Part shown: one piece after another, positions 1 to 8,229 of the stretch
How positions within the stretch are numbered: position 1 is the first letter of the stretch
How the letters are laid out: every line of letters begins with the position of its first letter
NCBI RefSeq assembly: GCF_024158125.1
Contig: NZ_JAMZFT010000002.1
Location: forward strand, 744,001 to 808,000
DNA length: 64,000 nucleotides
Reading direction: 5' to 3'
DNA from: Futiania mangrovi
Lineage (GTDB): Bacteria; Pseudomonadota; Alphaproteobacteria; Futianiales; Futianiaceae
Program-made: the position numbers and the translations under genes
Notes under the pieces: model-generated
The model's database searches: none
What the model saw: only the letters and a program-made list of their open reading frames with translations
Told to the model about the DNA's origin: nothing

Positions 1-907
1 GGGCAAGCCGCATCCACCCGCTGCCCGCGGGCAGGCCGTCCAGAAGCACGGCGGCAAGGGTCTGGCCCAGCGCCGTGTCGCCCGCGTCGAGAGCGGCGAC
101 GACGACCTGTGGACCGAGTTCGGCACGCAGCACGGGAGACAGGCGCGCAGCTGCGTCGCCTGCGCGCATCGCCGCGGCGGCGCTGGAGGCGGCTTCGCCC
201 GCCCCGGCATGGGCCGCCGCCTGCATCAGCGCGTGGAGTCCGGTGCATCCGCTGGCTCGGACGAGAGCGCTTGCGGCGGCGGGCCTGTGGTCGAGGATCG
301 CGCCCAGGTCGCGGTAGAGCGCGGCCTCGGCCGGTTGCGCCTCCGGGAAGGCGCGCAGCAGGAACAGCGCCTCCGCCCCCAGACCCCAGGCCAGCGCGGC
401 GCGGACATGGGCGTCCACGGCGGCAGGGTCGATCCGGTCGAACTCCCCCGCGAGCGGGGGCAGGGTGCCACCCGGCGCGGTCAGCGCGGCGGCGATCGCC
501 GCGTCCTCGCGGCAGGCGGGCCGGTCGGGCCGAGCCTCGGGTGCGGGGTCGGGGTCCGCGCCGGGCATGGCCGCGGCTGCCGCGCTCTCGTCGATTGCCG
601 AAGGATGGGGGCCCGAAGGATCCGTGAAGGGGGTGCGCGCGGGCGCGGTATCGTTCGCGCTCTCGCCGGTGTCTGCGGCGGGCAGGGCGGGGAAGGCGAC
701 GATCCCCGCGGCGGCGGCACCCTTCAGCCGCTCGATCAGCGCCTGGCGGGCGATATCGGCGGCTGAGGACTCCGCCGGCTTGGGCGCAGGCTTCGGCACG
801 GTGGCAGGTGCACCGCCCGCACCGTCCGCCGCATACGCCGGCCCGGCAGCCAGTGCCGCCGCCAGTGCTGCCGCCGCGGCGAGGGCTCTGGGCGCCCGGT
901 ACGTCAT
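1..907 (-). CDS. Unidentified secreted protein of the flagellar locus (3' end outside window)
   Basis: The reading frame is open from the ATG at 905-907 to the window edge, giving 302 visible residues; the C-terminus lies outside. The start overlaps the motA stop in an ATGA, so the two genes are translationally coupled. The first 26 residues form a clear Sec signal peptide (Arg-containing start, Ala-rich core, ending AYA). An Ala/Pro-rich low-complexity segment follows, then, from about residue 160, Ala/Leu-rich predicted helices that resemble a helical repeat. I do not recognise the family. By position and export it could be a periplasmic motor or flagellar accessory protein, comparable in placement to rhizobial MotC, but no sequence relationship is claimed. 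Confidence 0.75.
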   Translation of the reverse strand, partial: MTYRAPRALAAAAALAAALAAGPAYAADGAGGAPATVPKPAPKPAESSAADIARQALIERLKGAAAAGIVAFPALPAADTGESANDTAPARTPFTDPSGPHPSAIDESAAAAAMPGADPDPAPEARPDRPACREDAAIAAALTAPGGTLPPLAGEFDRIDPAAVDAHVRAALAWGLGAEALFLLRAFPEAQPAEAALYRDLGAILDHRPAAASALVRASGCTGLHALMQAAAHAGAGEAASSAAAAMRAGDAAARLSPVLRAELGPQVVVAALDAGDTALGQTLAAVLLDGLPAGSGWMRLA

Positions 908-1782
908 GCGGCGGCCCCGGCGTTCATCGGTTTGCCCTTGAGCGCGGCTTCCAGCTCGTTGAAGGTCGGGCGCAGCTTGCGCGGAATGTTGCGGCGGCCG
1001 ACCTCGACGCAGGACTGCGGCGCATGCTTGTGCAGATGCGCGACCAGCACGTCGCTGATCAGCGTGTAGAAGCGGTGGTCCTCCTCGTTGATGCCCTTGA
1101 TGCGCGCGGCCAGCGGACCCACGAAGCCATAGGCGAGGAAGACACCGAGGAAGGTGCCGACCAGCGCGCCGCCGATCATCTGGCCCAGCACCTCCGGCGG
1201 CTGGTCGATCGAGGACATGGTCTTGATGACGCCCAGCACGGCGGCGACGATGCCCAGCGCCGGCAGCGCGTCGGCCATGTTCTGCAGGGCATGCGCGCTG
1301 TGCTGCGCCTCGACGAGGCGCTTGTCCAGCTCGCCCGACAGGCTGTCGTCGACCTGGTGCGGGTCGTCGTAGTTCATGGTCGCGGCGCGCAGCGTGTCGG
1401 TGATCAGGTCGACCGCCATCTCGTCGGCCAGGATGCGCGGATATCTCTTGAAGAGGTCGGAGTCCTGCGGCTGCTCGATATGCGCCTCCAGCGCCATCGG
1501 GTCCGTCCGGGCCACCTTCAGGAGCGACAGAAGCAGGCACAGCACGTCCACATAGTCGGAGTGCTTCCAGTGCGCGCCCTTGAACGCCTTCACGATGTCG
1601 TGGAGCGTGTGCTTGATCGTGCCGAAGTCGTTGGACACGACGAACGCGCCGGTGGCCGCGCCGCCGATCATCATCATCTCGAAGGGGAGCGAATGCAGGA
1701 TGATCGCCATCTTGCCGCCGGCGAGCGTGTAGCCGCCGAACACCATTCCGAGGATCAGACCGATACCGATCAGGCCGCCCAT
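904..1782 (-). CDS. motA: Flagellar motor stator protein MotA
   Basis: The 292-residue protein is the inner-membrane proton-channel stator subunit that works with MotB to drive flagellar rotation. Four hydrophobic segments are visible, two near the N-terminus (about residues 3-20 and 33-50) and two at about 172-192 and 203-225. The conserved prolines at the cytoplasmic ends of TM3 and TM4 are present (P174 in DALPALG and P223 in FVGPLA). R92 and E99 match the charged loop residues R90 and E98 of E. coli MotA that interact with FliG. A GGAGG ribosome site lies 11 nt upstream of the ATG. It follows motE by 44 nt in the leftward fliL operon. motB is elsewhere in the window, at 13348-14220. Confidence 0.96.
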   Translation of the reverse strand: MGGLIGIGLILGMVFGGYTLAGGKMAIILHSLPFEMMMIGGAATGAFVVSNDFGTIKHTLHDIVKAFKGAHWKHSDYVDVLCLLLSLLKVARTDPMALEAHIEQPQDSDLFKRYPRILADEMAVDLITDTLRAATMNYDDPHQVDDSLSGELDKRLVEAQHSAHALQNMADALPALGIVAAVLGVIKTMSSIDQPPEVLGQMIGGALVGTFLGVFLAYGFVGPLAARIKGINEEDHRFYTLISDVLVAHLHKHAPQSCVEVGRRNIPRKLRPTFNELEAALKGKPMNAGAAA

Positions 1783-1826
1783 GGGTGCCTACGCCTCCGT
1801 CAGGAAGTTGCCGTCGTGCGCGCGGG

Positions 1827-2519
1827 TCATTGCGTCGCGCTGCCGTTTGCAGCGGGGGTGCCGCCGCCGGCCTGCAGGTCCGCGGTGTTCCCCGCGAGCA
1901 GGACGGTCACGGCATAGGCCTTCTTGGGGCCCATGTTCGCGAGGATGAAGGACGCCGCATCGACCCGCAGCCGGCGCAGGAAGCCCGCGGCGATGTCCTC
2001 CGGCATCTCGTCGAAGATCTTGGCGGCTTCCTTGGGTTTCATCGTCTCGTAGATACCGACCAGGTGCGCCATGTCCTGGCGCGCCATGTCGTCGGCGGCG
2101 CCGAGACGGGCCTCAAGTTCGGCGGCAGCGGCGCGCAAGTCCTCCAGCCGGGCCTCGATGCGCCCTTCGGCCGCGGCGACGGCGGCCTCGCGGCGGTCCA
2201 GCGCGGCCTCCCGGGCGTCGAGGTCGGAAGCGCGGGTCTGCAGCGCCGCGAGCAGCGCCGCGGGGGCGGTCGCGCCGGCCGAGGCGTGCCCGGTTCCGGA
2301 CGGGGACGCCGAGGCGGCTTGCGGGGCAGCCGCGGGCGCTTCCGCCGCCTTTACCGGCGCGGTGCCGGATTCGGCCTGCGCGGCCGGGACGAAGGCGATG
2401 CCCATGCTCACGAGGCCAGCGGTCTTGGCTGCCACCCCGACGGCCAGGCAGGCGGCGATCACGGTCAGCGGTCCGGGGCCGGTCCGTCCGCGGCGGGGGG
2501 AAGGGGGTGCCGCGCTCAT
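1827..2519 (-). CDS. motE: MotE-like flagellar motility chaperone
   Basis: A 230-residue protein with a TM/signal-anchor segment near residues 19-40, an Ala-rich linker, a coiled coil rich in RASDLDAREAALDRRE-type heptads (about 85-135), and a C-terminal MgtE-N-like domain. The motif YETMKPKEAAKIFDEM followed by AGFLRRL is typical of the MotE family. In rhizobia MotE is a periplasmic chaperone for MotC; here it sits between a DUF6468-like gene and motA. The frame is open further upstream, but the start at 2519 overlaps the stop of the preceding gene in an ATGA, which is the standard coupling in this operon. The family is clear; its exact partner here is inferred. Confidence 0.85.
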   Translation of the reverse strand: MSAAPPSPRRGRTGPGPLTVIAACLAVGVAAKTAGLVSMGIAFVPAAQAESGTAPVKAAEAPAAAPQAASASPSGTGHASAGATAPAALLAALQTRASDLDAREAALDRREAAVAAAEGRIEARLEDLRAAAAELEARLGAADDMARQDMAHLVGIYETMKPKEAAKIFDEMPEDIAAGFLRRLRVDAASFILANMGPKKAYAVTVLLAGNTADLQAGGGTPAANGSATQ

Positions 2520-2875
2520 GCCGCGGCCCGCCGTGCCGAGGGCCGGTAAGGTGTGGAGCCGTGCGGCCCGTGCCCGGCGGGCGGGGCGTCGGCGGCCTCG
2601 ATCAGTTCGCTCAGATGCTCGGCAAGCGCCGCTCCCTCGCCGATCATCTCGTCCAGTTCCTCGATGGTGCGGGCGCTGGCGGCGCGGGTTTCCGCGATTC
2701 CGGCGCGCAGCGCGGCGATGCGTCCGTCCATTTCGGCGAGCGTGGCGACAAGCCCGTCTCCCGCTTCCGTCAGGCGCTTCAGGCGGCGGCTCAGCACGGC
2801 GCAATAGGCCGCGAGCGCGATGCCCGCGCCGGCGAGCGAGAGATTGGCAATGAACCCGAGGTCGAGATCCAGCAT
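2516..2875 (-). CDS. Small single-TM coiled-coil protein (DUF6468-like)
   Basis: A 119-residue protein beginning MLDLDLGFIANLSL. One TM helix (about residues 8-28) is followed by an amphipathic coiled-coil region with regular Leu and Ala spacing and an Ala/Pro-rich tail. Its size, topology and position between fliL and motE match the DUF6468 proteins of alphaproteobacterial flagellar loci, a family sometimes linked to flagellar positioning; that assignment comes from recall of context, not a search. I chose the ATG at 2875 because GAGGGG lies 7 nt upstream. A TTG at 2890 that overlaps the fliL stop is an alternative, adding five residues. Confidence 0.65.
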   Translation of the reverse strand: MLDLDLGFIANLSLAGAGIALAAYCAVLSRRLKRLTEAGDGLVATLAEMDGRIAALRAGIAETRAASARTIEELDEMIGEGAALAEHLSELIEAADAPPAGHGPHGSTPYRPSARRAAA

Positions 2876-2886
2876 CGAGCTGCCCC

Positions 2887-3420
2887 TCAATTGACGATGA
2901 ATTCGGAGATGAGAAGGTCCTGGACGCCCTCGGCGCCCGCGACCAGGTGCACCCGGCGCAGCATCTGCGCCCGCAGGCGCAGCATCGCGGCGGGGTCCTC
3001 GATCTCCGAGGGGTCGACCGCGCGCAGGTAGGTGTTGAGGACGTCGATTACGCGCGGCTCCAGGTGCTTGACCCGCGGCTCGGCGTCTGCCGTCGTCTCG
3101 ATCGTCAGGGTGGCGAGCAGGTGGCGCTGGCGCGCAGCACCGGTGCCGACCGGCACAACCATCTGGGGAAGAGGCAGGAAGCGCGTCTCGACCGCCTGCG
3201 GCATTCCGGATGCGGCGTGCGTTTCGGTCTTGCCGCCGCCGAGGAACGGCAAATCGACCAGCCCCAGGAAGGTCGCCGCCCCCGCCCCCCCGCCAAGCAG
3301 AAGGGCAAGGCCGAGGCCGGCCACGAGAAGGAGCGGCTTCTTTTTCCTGCCATTTTCGGCGGGCGCGCCGTCGCCGCCCGTGCCGACGTCGCTGGGAGTG
3401 TTGTCTGCTTCCGCTGGCAT
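2887..3420 (-). CDS. fliL: Flagellar basal-body-associated protein FliL
   Basis: A 177-residue bitopic membrane protein of the basal body that surrounds and supports the stator. A short Lys-rich cytoplasmic start (NGRKKKP) leads into a Gly/Leu-rich TM helix at about 29-53. The periplasmic SPFH-like domain contains the FLPLPQMVVPVG strand, the HLLATLTIE strand and a C-terminal VQDLLISEFIVN, all typical of FliL. It is the first gene of the leftward fliL-DUF6468-motE-motA operon and faces fliF across a 130-bp region that holds the likely divergent promoters. Confidence 0.93.
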   Translation of the reverse strand: MPAEADNTPSDVGTGGDGAPAENGRKKKPLLLVAGLGLALLLGGGAGAATFLGLVDLPFLGGGKTETHAASGMPQAVETRFLPLPQMVVPVGTGAARQRHLLATLTIETTADAEPRVKHLEPRVIDVLNTYLRAVDPSEIEDPAAMLRLRAQMLRRVHLVAGAEGVQDLLISEFIVN

Positions 3421-3439
3421 TCTGCCCTCACTGCACGTT

Positions 3440-3466
3440 TAACGTGTTGAAGGCAGAACTAACGTG
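3440..3466. repeat. Direct repeat TAACGTG, 20 bp apart, in the fliL/fliF intergenic region
   Basis: TAACGTG occurs at 3440-3446 and again at 3460-3466. The starts are 20 bp apart, about two helical turns, so both copies face the same side of the DNA. The repeat lies upstream of both fliL and fliF and adjoins a TTAA-N7-TTAA-like element. It may be an operator for a dimeric regulator. Confidence 0.45.
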
Positions 3467-3473
3467 GTTACCG

Positions 3474-3488
3474 TAAACCAAGTCTTAA
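3474..3488. promoter_or_regulatory. CtrA-like box between fliL and fliF
   Basis: TAAA-N7-TTAA matches the palindromic CtrA consensus TTAA-N7-TTAA at 7 of 8 core positions. Read on the minus strand toward fliL, 11 nt separate the box from TTAGTT (3457-3462), a possible -10. A similar spacing is seen at other boxes in the window. The function is inferred. Confidence 0.4.
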
Positions 3489-3550
3489 GGAGATCGCGGA
3501 AAAGTTGCACCCGTCGAAGACACACCAAAGGCTGAGAACAGCGGGGTTAC

Positions 3551-5179
3551 ATGACGGGACTGGTTGCGACGGTGAAGGGCTTGCCTGCGAGGGGTCAGGT
3601 CGTTCTCGCTTTCGCGGTGATTGCAACGCTCGGTGCACTTGCGCTGATGGCGGCGCGTGCGACCGCGCCTGCCATGGAGCTTCTCTACGCCGGTCTCGAC
3701 GGCGCCAGCGCCGGCGAGGTGGTGGGAGAGCTCGACGCCCTGCAGATCCCCTACGAGGTGCGCGGCGACGCCATCTATGTCGCCGGCAACCGCCGCGACC
3801 GGGCGCGCATGACGCTGGCTGCCCGCGGGCTGCCGCGCCAGGGCCAGGCCGGGTACGAGATCCTCGACGGCCTGTCCGGCTTCGGCACGACCTCGGAAAT
3901 GTTCGATGCCGCCTATTGGCGCGCCAAGGAGGGCGAACTGGCCCGGACCATCGTGGACTTCCCGGACGTGAAGGCCGCGCGGGTCCACATCGCCCATGGT
4001 GACCGCCGCCCTTTTAGAGGCAGCGCAGAGGGGCCGTCCGCCTCCGTCGCGGTGACGATGGAGGGGGGAGCGGTCATCGACCGCGGTCGCGCACGGGCCG
4101 TGCGCTACCTTGTGGCGCTGGCCGTTCCGGGGCTGGAGCCAAAGCGTGTCAGCGTTCTGGACGGGGCGGGCACGCTGTTGCTCGCACCCGGTGCCGACGA
4201 CGCGGGTGCGGGCGCAGACGCAGGCGTCAGCGCCGCCGCCGCCAGCGCGCGTGAGACACGCCTCACGACCGAACTCACCCGCCTTCTCGAAGCCCATGTC
4301 GGCAAGGATCGGGCGCGCGTCACCGTGACCGTGGAGACCAATCCCGGTGCCGAGACCGTGGTCGAACGGACGATCGATCCCACATCGCGCGTCGCCATCC
4401 ACACCGACACCCAGGAAACCGCCGAGCAGGGCAAGACCGGCGCCGATCCTGCCGGCGCGAAGACCAACCAGCCGGGCGAGGACGTCCAGGCCGCGCCGGG
4501 CAGCGAATCCTCCTCCCGCACCGAAACGCGCGAGCGCGTGAACTACGAGGTCTCCGAGGTGCGCCGCGAGCGGACCCGGGCCGCGGGCGCGGTGGAGCGC
4601 ATCTCGGTCGCGGTGCTCGTCGATGCGGCGCAACCGGCCCCGGCCGCCGCCGAAGGGCAGCCGGCGGGCGAGCCGCAGCCGGTCGATCTTGCAAGCCTGA
4701 CGGAACTCGTGAAGGCCGCTGTCGGCTTCGATGCGGACCGCGGCGACATGGTCAGCGTGCAGGCCATGCGCTTTGCCGATCTGCCCGGCACCGGGACGGA
4801 GGTGACCGCGCTCGACGTGCCTGGCCCGCTGATGCGCAACCTGCCGCGCCTGGTCGAGTCGGGCCTGATCGCGCTCGTTGCGCTGGCGCTCCTTTTCTTC
4901 GTCGTGCGCCCGCTGATGGCCTCGGGCCGGGCGGCATCCGAACCGGCCGCCGCGCCGGCGGCCGCCGGGACCATTCCCCAGGCTGCGCTCGCCGCGCCCC
5001 AAGGCGGGATGGCGGCTGCGGCGCTCACGGGGCCTGCGGGGCAGCCCGCGCGGCTGGAAGCGCCTGCCGACACCTCCCCCGCGGGCCTTCTGACCCATGT
5101 GGTCTCACGCGATCCCGACGCCGCCGCCGACCTGCTGAAGCAATGGCTGAACGGCACGCCTGAGCGGGAGCACGCCTGA
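3551..5179 (+). CDS. fliF: Flagellar MS-ring protein FliF
   Basis: A 542-residue protein that forms the MS ring in the inner membrane, the base of the flagellar motor and export gate. TM1 lies at about 16-40. It is followed by the YscJ-like ring domain (ELLYAGLDGASAGEVV, then YEILDGLSGFGTTSEMF and the ELARTI region) and the FliF C-domain, which includes a charged insert at about 280-340. TM2 lies near 437-457 (LIALVALALLFFVV). The short C-terminal tail, VSRDPDAAADLLKQWL, is the FliG-binding segment. The length is normal for alphaproteobacteria. It heads an operon in which fliG is four genes away rather than adjacent. The stop overlaps the next start as TGATG. Confidence 0.95.
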   Translation: MTGLVATVKGLPARGQVVLAFAVIATLGALALMAARATAPAMELLYAGLDGASAGEVVGELDALQIPYEVRGDAIYVAGNRRDRARMTLAARGLPRQGQAGYEILDGLSGFGTTSEMFDAAYWRAKEGELARTIVDFPDVKAARVHIAHGDRRPFRGSAEGPSASVAVTMEGGAVIDRGRARAVRYLVALAVPGLEPKRVSVLDGAGTLLLAPGADDAGAGADAGVSAAAASARETRLTTELTRLLEAHVGKDRARVTVTVETNPGAETVVERTIDPTSRVAIHTDTQETAEQGKTGADPAGAKTNQPGEDVQAAPGSESSSRTETRERVNYEVSEVRRERTRAAGAVERISVAVLVDAAQPAPAAAEGQPAGEPQPVDLASLTELVKAAVGFDADRGDMVSVQAMRFADLPGTGTEVTALDVPGPLMRNLPRLVESGLIALVALALLFFVVRPLMASGRAASEPAAAPAAAGTIPQAALAAPQGGMAAAALTGPAGQPARLEAPADTSPAGLLTHVVSRDPDAAADLLKQWLNGTPEREHA

Positions 5180-5853
5180 TGACCGCAGCCTTTCCCTTGC
5201 CGAGCCTGCTGCGCGAGGCCCGCACGGGCTTGACGCGACGGGGCGGTGCCGACGCCCGCGCGCCGTCCGATGGCGGGCCGCTCCGCGATCCGCGGCCTGA
5301 GGCCCGACCGGCTCCCGCCCATGCGGCACGCGGGACGCCAGCCCTCTCCGCGCAGTCGTCCGTGTCGGCGTCGGCGTCGGCGCCGGCGGAAGCCAGGGTC
5401 CGGGACACCGCTGCAGAGGCGGCGGCGGTCCTGCGCCAGCGTGCGATCGAGATGGCCGACGCGCTCTCCCATGAACTGGCCGCGGCACGCGCTGCCCGCC
5501 TGACATGCGAGCGTACGGCGGAAGAAGCCGTCCGCGCGCTCGTCGGCGCATTGGTGCCCGCGGCGGCGCGCGCCACGGCGGAGGACGTCTGTCTCGAGGG
5601 GCTGAAGGGGCTGATGGCGAGCCTTGGCCCGGCCCGGCTCGAGGTGCAGGCGCCCGCGCCCATGGTCGAGGCGCTGCGCGCCGCGCTGGCCGGCGCTCCG
5701 GAGGCCGCCGACATGGTCTTCACCGAGGTTTCGGGGGACGCGCCCGTGCGCGTGCTCTGGCAGGACGGCGCCGCCGTCTTCGATCCCGTGGCGGCAGCCG
5801 AAGCGCTGACCGCCCATCTCACCCGCGTGGCCAAGGATCCAGAAGGACACTGA
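5179..5853 (+). CDS. fliH: FliH-like flagellar export stator protein
   Basis: A 224-residue protein at the FliH position, coupled to fliF through TGATG. The first 75 residues are Pro/Ala/Arg-rich and probably disordered. The middle is an amphipathic helix around ALSHELAAARAARLTCERTAEEAV, and the C-terminal half is a compact domain of the kind that binds the FliI ATPase and anchors it at the export gate. Overall similarity to canonical FliH is low, as is common for this fast-evolving protein, so the assignment depends partly on its position between fliF and fliN. Confidence 0.7.
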   Translation: MTAAFPLPSLLREARTGLTRRGGADARAPSDGGPLRDPRPEARPAPAHAARGTPALSAQSSVSASASAPAEARVRDTAAEAAAVLRQRAIEMADALSHELAAARAARLTCERTAEEAVRALVGALVPAAARATAEDVCLEGLKGLMASLGPARLEVQAPAPMVEALRAALAGAPEAADMVFTEVSGDAPVRVLWQDGAAVFDPVAAAEALTAHLTRVAKDPEGH

Positions 5854-5856
5854 CGC

Positions 5857-6240
5857 ATGACCACGACTTCCGACATGGGCCACATGGGCCCCGACGTGAC
5901 CCTCGAAGAGCACGACATCGACACGCCCGGCATGGGCAATGGCGAGATCCCGGAACTGGAGCGGCGCTCGCAGTCCGACGGCAACCGCTCGCGCCGCGCC
6001 GTGTTCGGCGTGCCGGTCGAGGTGATGGTCACCGTGGGCCGCGCCCGTCCGATGATCGGCGACCTGATCAACATGCGCCGCGACGCGCTGATCCCGCTCG
6101 ACAGCCGCATCGAGGATCCGGTCGAGATCCGGATCGGCGAGCGCGTGATCGCGCGCGGCGAACTGCAGGAGATGGACGACGGGTCGGGCCGCCTCGGCGT
6201 GCGCCTGACCGAGATCGTCGATATCGCGGACCGCCTCTGA
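5857..6240 (+). CDS. fliN: Flagellar motor switch protein FliN
   Basis: A 127-residue protein with the C-terminal SpoA (surface presentation of antigens) fold of the C ring. FGVPVEVMVTVGRARPMI opens the domain, and LDSRIEDPVEIRIGERVIARGEL plus the VRLTEIVDI end match FliN strands. The first 45 residues are acidic and Met/Gly-rich. It starts 3 nt after fliH and its TGA overlaps the ATG of fliP. FliN works with FliM and FliG in rotation switching and in docking of the export apparatus; no fliM lies in this window. Confidence 0.92.
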   Translation: MTTTSDMGHMGPDVTLEEHDIDTPGMGNGEIPELERRSQSDGNRSRRAVFGVPVEVMVTVGRARPMIGDLINMRRDALIPLDSRIEDPVEIRIGERVIARGELQEMDDGSGRLGVRLTEIVDIADRL

Positions 6241-7004
6241 TGCACCGGCGGACGCTGGCACTCGGCCTGCTGGCGGCGGGCCTCCTCGCCGTGTGGGCGG
6301 GGCCGGCCATGGCGCAGAGCGTGACCTTCGACCTCGGCAATCTCGCCACGACGGGCGAGGAGGGGGAGGGGCTGGCGCTCACCGCGCGCGCGGTACAGCT
6401 CTTCGTGCTGCTGACGGTGCTCAGCCTCGCGCCCGGCATCGCCATGATGGTGACCTGCTTTCCCTTCATGGTGACGGTGCTGTCGATTCTGCGCCAGGCG
6501 ATCGGCGTGCAGCAGGCGCCGCCGAACATGATGATCGTCAGCCTCGCGCTCTTTCTCACCTATTTCGTGATGGAGCCGGTCTTTACCGAGGCGTGGACCG
6601 TGGGCATCGGGCCGATGCTCGACGGCAACCTCACGCAGGCGCAAGGGTTCGAGCGCGCCGCGGGGCCGGTGCGCGCCTTCATGGAAGCGCGCGTCGACGC
6701 GGGCAATTCCGCACTGGTCGCGGCGGTTTCCCCCGGCCGCGTGGGCGCCGACGGGGTGCTTCCCTTCTCCGTCCTGATCCCGGCCTTCATGGTCGCCGAG
6801 ATCGAGCGCGGCTTCGAGGTCGGGTTCATGATCTTTCTTCCGTTCCTGGCGATCGACATCGTCGTCGCCTCGATCCTGATGTCCATGGGGATGATGATGG
6901 TGCCCCCGGTCGTTGTGTCCCTTCCGCTGAAGCTCGCCTTCTTCGTGATGGCGGACGGCTGGGACCTGCTGGCGGGCACGCTGGTGAGGAGCTACGCGAC
7001 ATGA
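6240..7004 (+). CDS. fliP: Flagellar type III export gate protein FliP
   Basis: A 254-residue membrane protein of the export gate core (FliP/FliQ/FliR). A cleavable signal peptide (residues 1-23, ending AMAQ) is typical of FliP. The mature protein has a hydrophobic pair around LTVLSLAPGIAMMVTC and FPFMVTVLSILRQAIGVQQAPPN, which is a near-diagnostic FliP signature. A later pair falls at FEVGFMIFLPFLAIDIVVASILMSMGMMM, followed by PPVVVSLPLKLAFFV. The start overlaps the fliN stop (TGATG) and the stop overlaps the fliG start (ATGA). The longer upstream frame has no supporting ribosome site and is only a shadow of fliH and fliN. Confidence 0.96.
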   Translation: MHRRTLALGLLAAGLLAVWAGPAMAQSVTFDLGNLATTGEEGEGLALTARAVQLFVLLTVLSLAPGIAMMVTCFPFMVTVLSILRQAIGVQQAPPNMMIVSLALFLTYFVMEPVFTEAWTVGIGPMLDGNLTQAQGFERAAGPVRAFMEARVDAGNSALVAAVSPGRVGADGVLPFSVLIPAFMVAEIERGFEVGFMIFLPFLAIDIVVASILMSMGMMMVPPVVVSLPLKLAFFVMADGWDLLAGTLVRSYAT

Positions 7005-8095
7005 GCGGTGAACTGGCAATGCGGGGCGCGACCGCGCTCGCGGGGAAACAGCCGGCCCAGATGCCGCCGCCTGGCGGCCTGACGCGGGAGCAGAAGGCCG
7101 CGATCGTCCTCTCCGCGCTCGGCGAGGAGCAGGTCAGGCAGGTGATGGAGCGGCTGGAGGAGCATGAGGTGCGCACCTTCGCCCGCGCCATGAGCGCCTT
7201 GCGCAAGGTGCCGGTGGAGACGCTGGGCCGGGTCGCCGCGGAGTTCGCGGGTGAGCTTGGCAAGCCCGGACAGATGCAGGGCGGAACGGGCCCGGCCCGT
7301 GCCTTCCTCGCCCGCTTCATGGACGAGGCCGCGGTGGGCCGCATCATGGCCGAGGTCGAGGGCGGATCGACCCGCTCGGTCTGGGAGAAGCTCTCGGCCG
7401 CGCCAGACGACGCGCTCGCCGCTTATCTCGCGCGCGAGCGGCCGCAGACGGCGGCGGTGATCCTGTCGCGCCTGGATGCGGAGAAGGCGGCTGCCGTGGT
7501 TGCCAGGATGGGGCCGGAGAAGGCCCGCGACATCGTTACCCGCATGGCGCGCGCGCCCAGGCTCGACGACGCGGTGCTCGACGCGGTGGGCGAGGCGCTG
7601 GAGCGCGACTTCCTCGCCGCGATGGAGGCGCAGGGCCAAGGGGCAAGCGGTCCTGCCGCGATGATCGGGGCGATGCTCAACAACCTTTCGATGGATCTGT
7701 CCGCGTCGCTGCTGGAGCATCTGAAGGCGACCGACGAGGCGCTGGCAGCCCAGGTGCAGAAGATGCTCTTCACCTTCGAGGACATTCCCGTCCGGCTGGA
7801 GCCGCTGGGCATCCAGGCGGTGATCCGCGCGACCGACACCGACGTGCTGCTCAAGGCGCTGAAGCTCGCCCGGGACCGTCAGCCCGAGGTGGTGGAGGCG
7901 CTGTTCGCCAACATGTCGAAGCGCGTGGGCGAGCAGGTGCGCGAGGATCTCGACGCCATGGGGCCGATCCGCGCCCGCGAGGCCGAGGACGCGCAGGCCG
8001 AGATGGCCCGCACCGCCCAGCGCCTGATCCGGTCGGGCGAGATCGCGCTGAAGCCCGAGGTGGAGGAAGGCGCCGAGGAAGAACCGATGATCTGA
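7001..8095 (+). CDS. fliG: Flagellar motor switch protein FliG
   Basis: A 364-residue C-ring protein that couples the stator to rotor torque and sets rotation direction. The N-domain begins LTREQKAAIVLSALGEE, the middle domain contains ERPQTAAVILSRLDAEKAA (the EHPQ-type motif), and the C-domain holds MLFTFEDIPVRLEP and the terminal RSGEIALKP typical of FliG. It is the last gene of the rightward operon and follows fliP through ATGA. A strong hairpin terminator begins about 45 nt downstream. The separation of fliG from fliF is unusual, since the two proteins bind each other directly and are usually neighbours. Confidence 0.95.
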   Translation: MSGELAMRGATALAGKQPAQMPPPGGLTREQKAAIVLSALGEEQVRQVMERLEEHEVRTFARAMSALRKVPVETLGRVAAEFAGELGKPGQMQGGTGPARAFLARFMDEAAVGRIMAEVEGGSTRSVWEKLSAAPDDALAAYLARERPQTAAVILSRLDAEKAAAVVARMGPEKARDIVTRMARAPRLDDAVLDAVGEALERDFLAAMEAQGQGASGPAAMIGAMLNNLSMDLSASLLEHLKATDEALAAQVQKMLFTFEDIPVRLEPLGIQAVIRATDTDVLLKALKLARDRQPEVVEALFANMSKRVGEQVREDLDAMGPIRAREAEDAQAEMARTAQRLIRSGEIALKPEVEEGAEEEPMI

Positions 8096-8141
8096 GGCGC
8101 GCGCGGGCCACGTCCCGCCCGCATATTCCCCGGAAACGACG

Positions 8142-8175
8142 AAACCGGCGGCGAGCCTTCCCTCGCCGCCGGTTT
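8142..8175. terminator. Bidirectional terminator between fliG and flgI
   Basis: A perfect 14-bp stem (8142-8155 paired with 8162-8175) closes a 6-nt loop. T residues follow on the plus strand and A residues precede it, so it can end both fliG and the convergent flgI transcript. Confidence 0.85.
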
Positions 8176-8229
8176 TCGCATGTGGTCCGCGGACGGTTCG
8201 CCGCCCGCGGACGAGAAGCCGGGTTGCCT

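Noticed and set aside
3485-7019. Long minus-strand open frames (537-664 codons) opposite fliF to fliP
   Set aside because: Real flagellar genes occupy the plus strand, and the antisense products lack any family motif.
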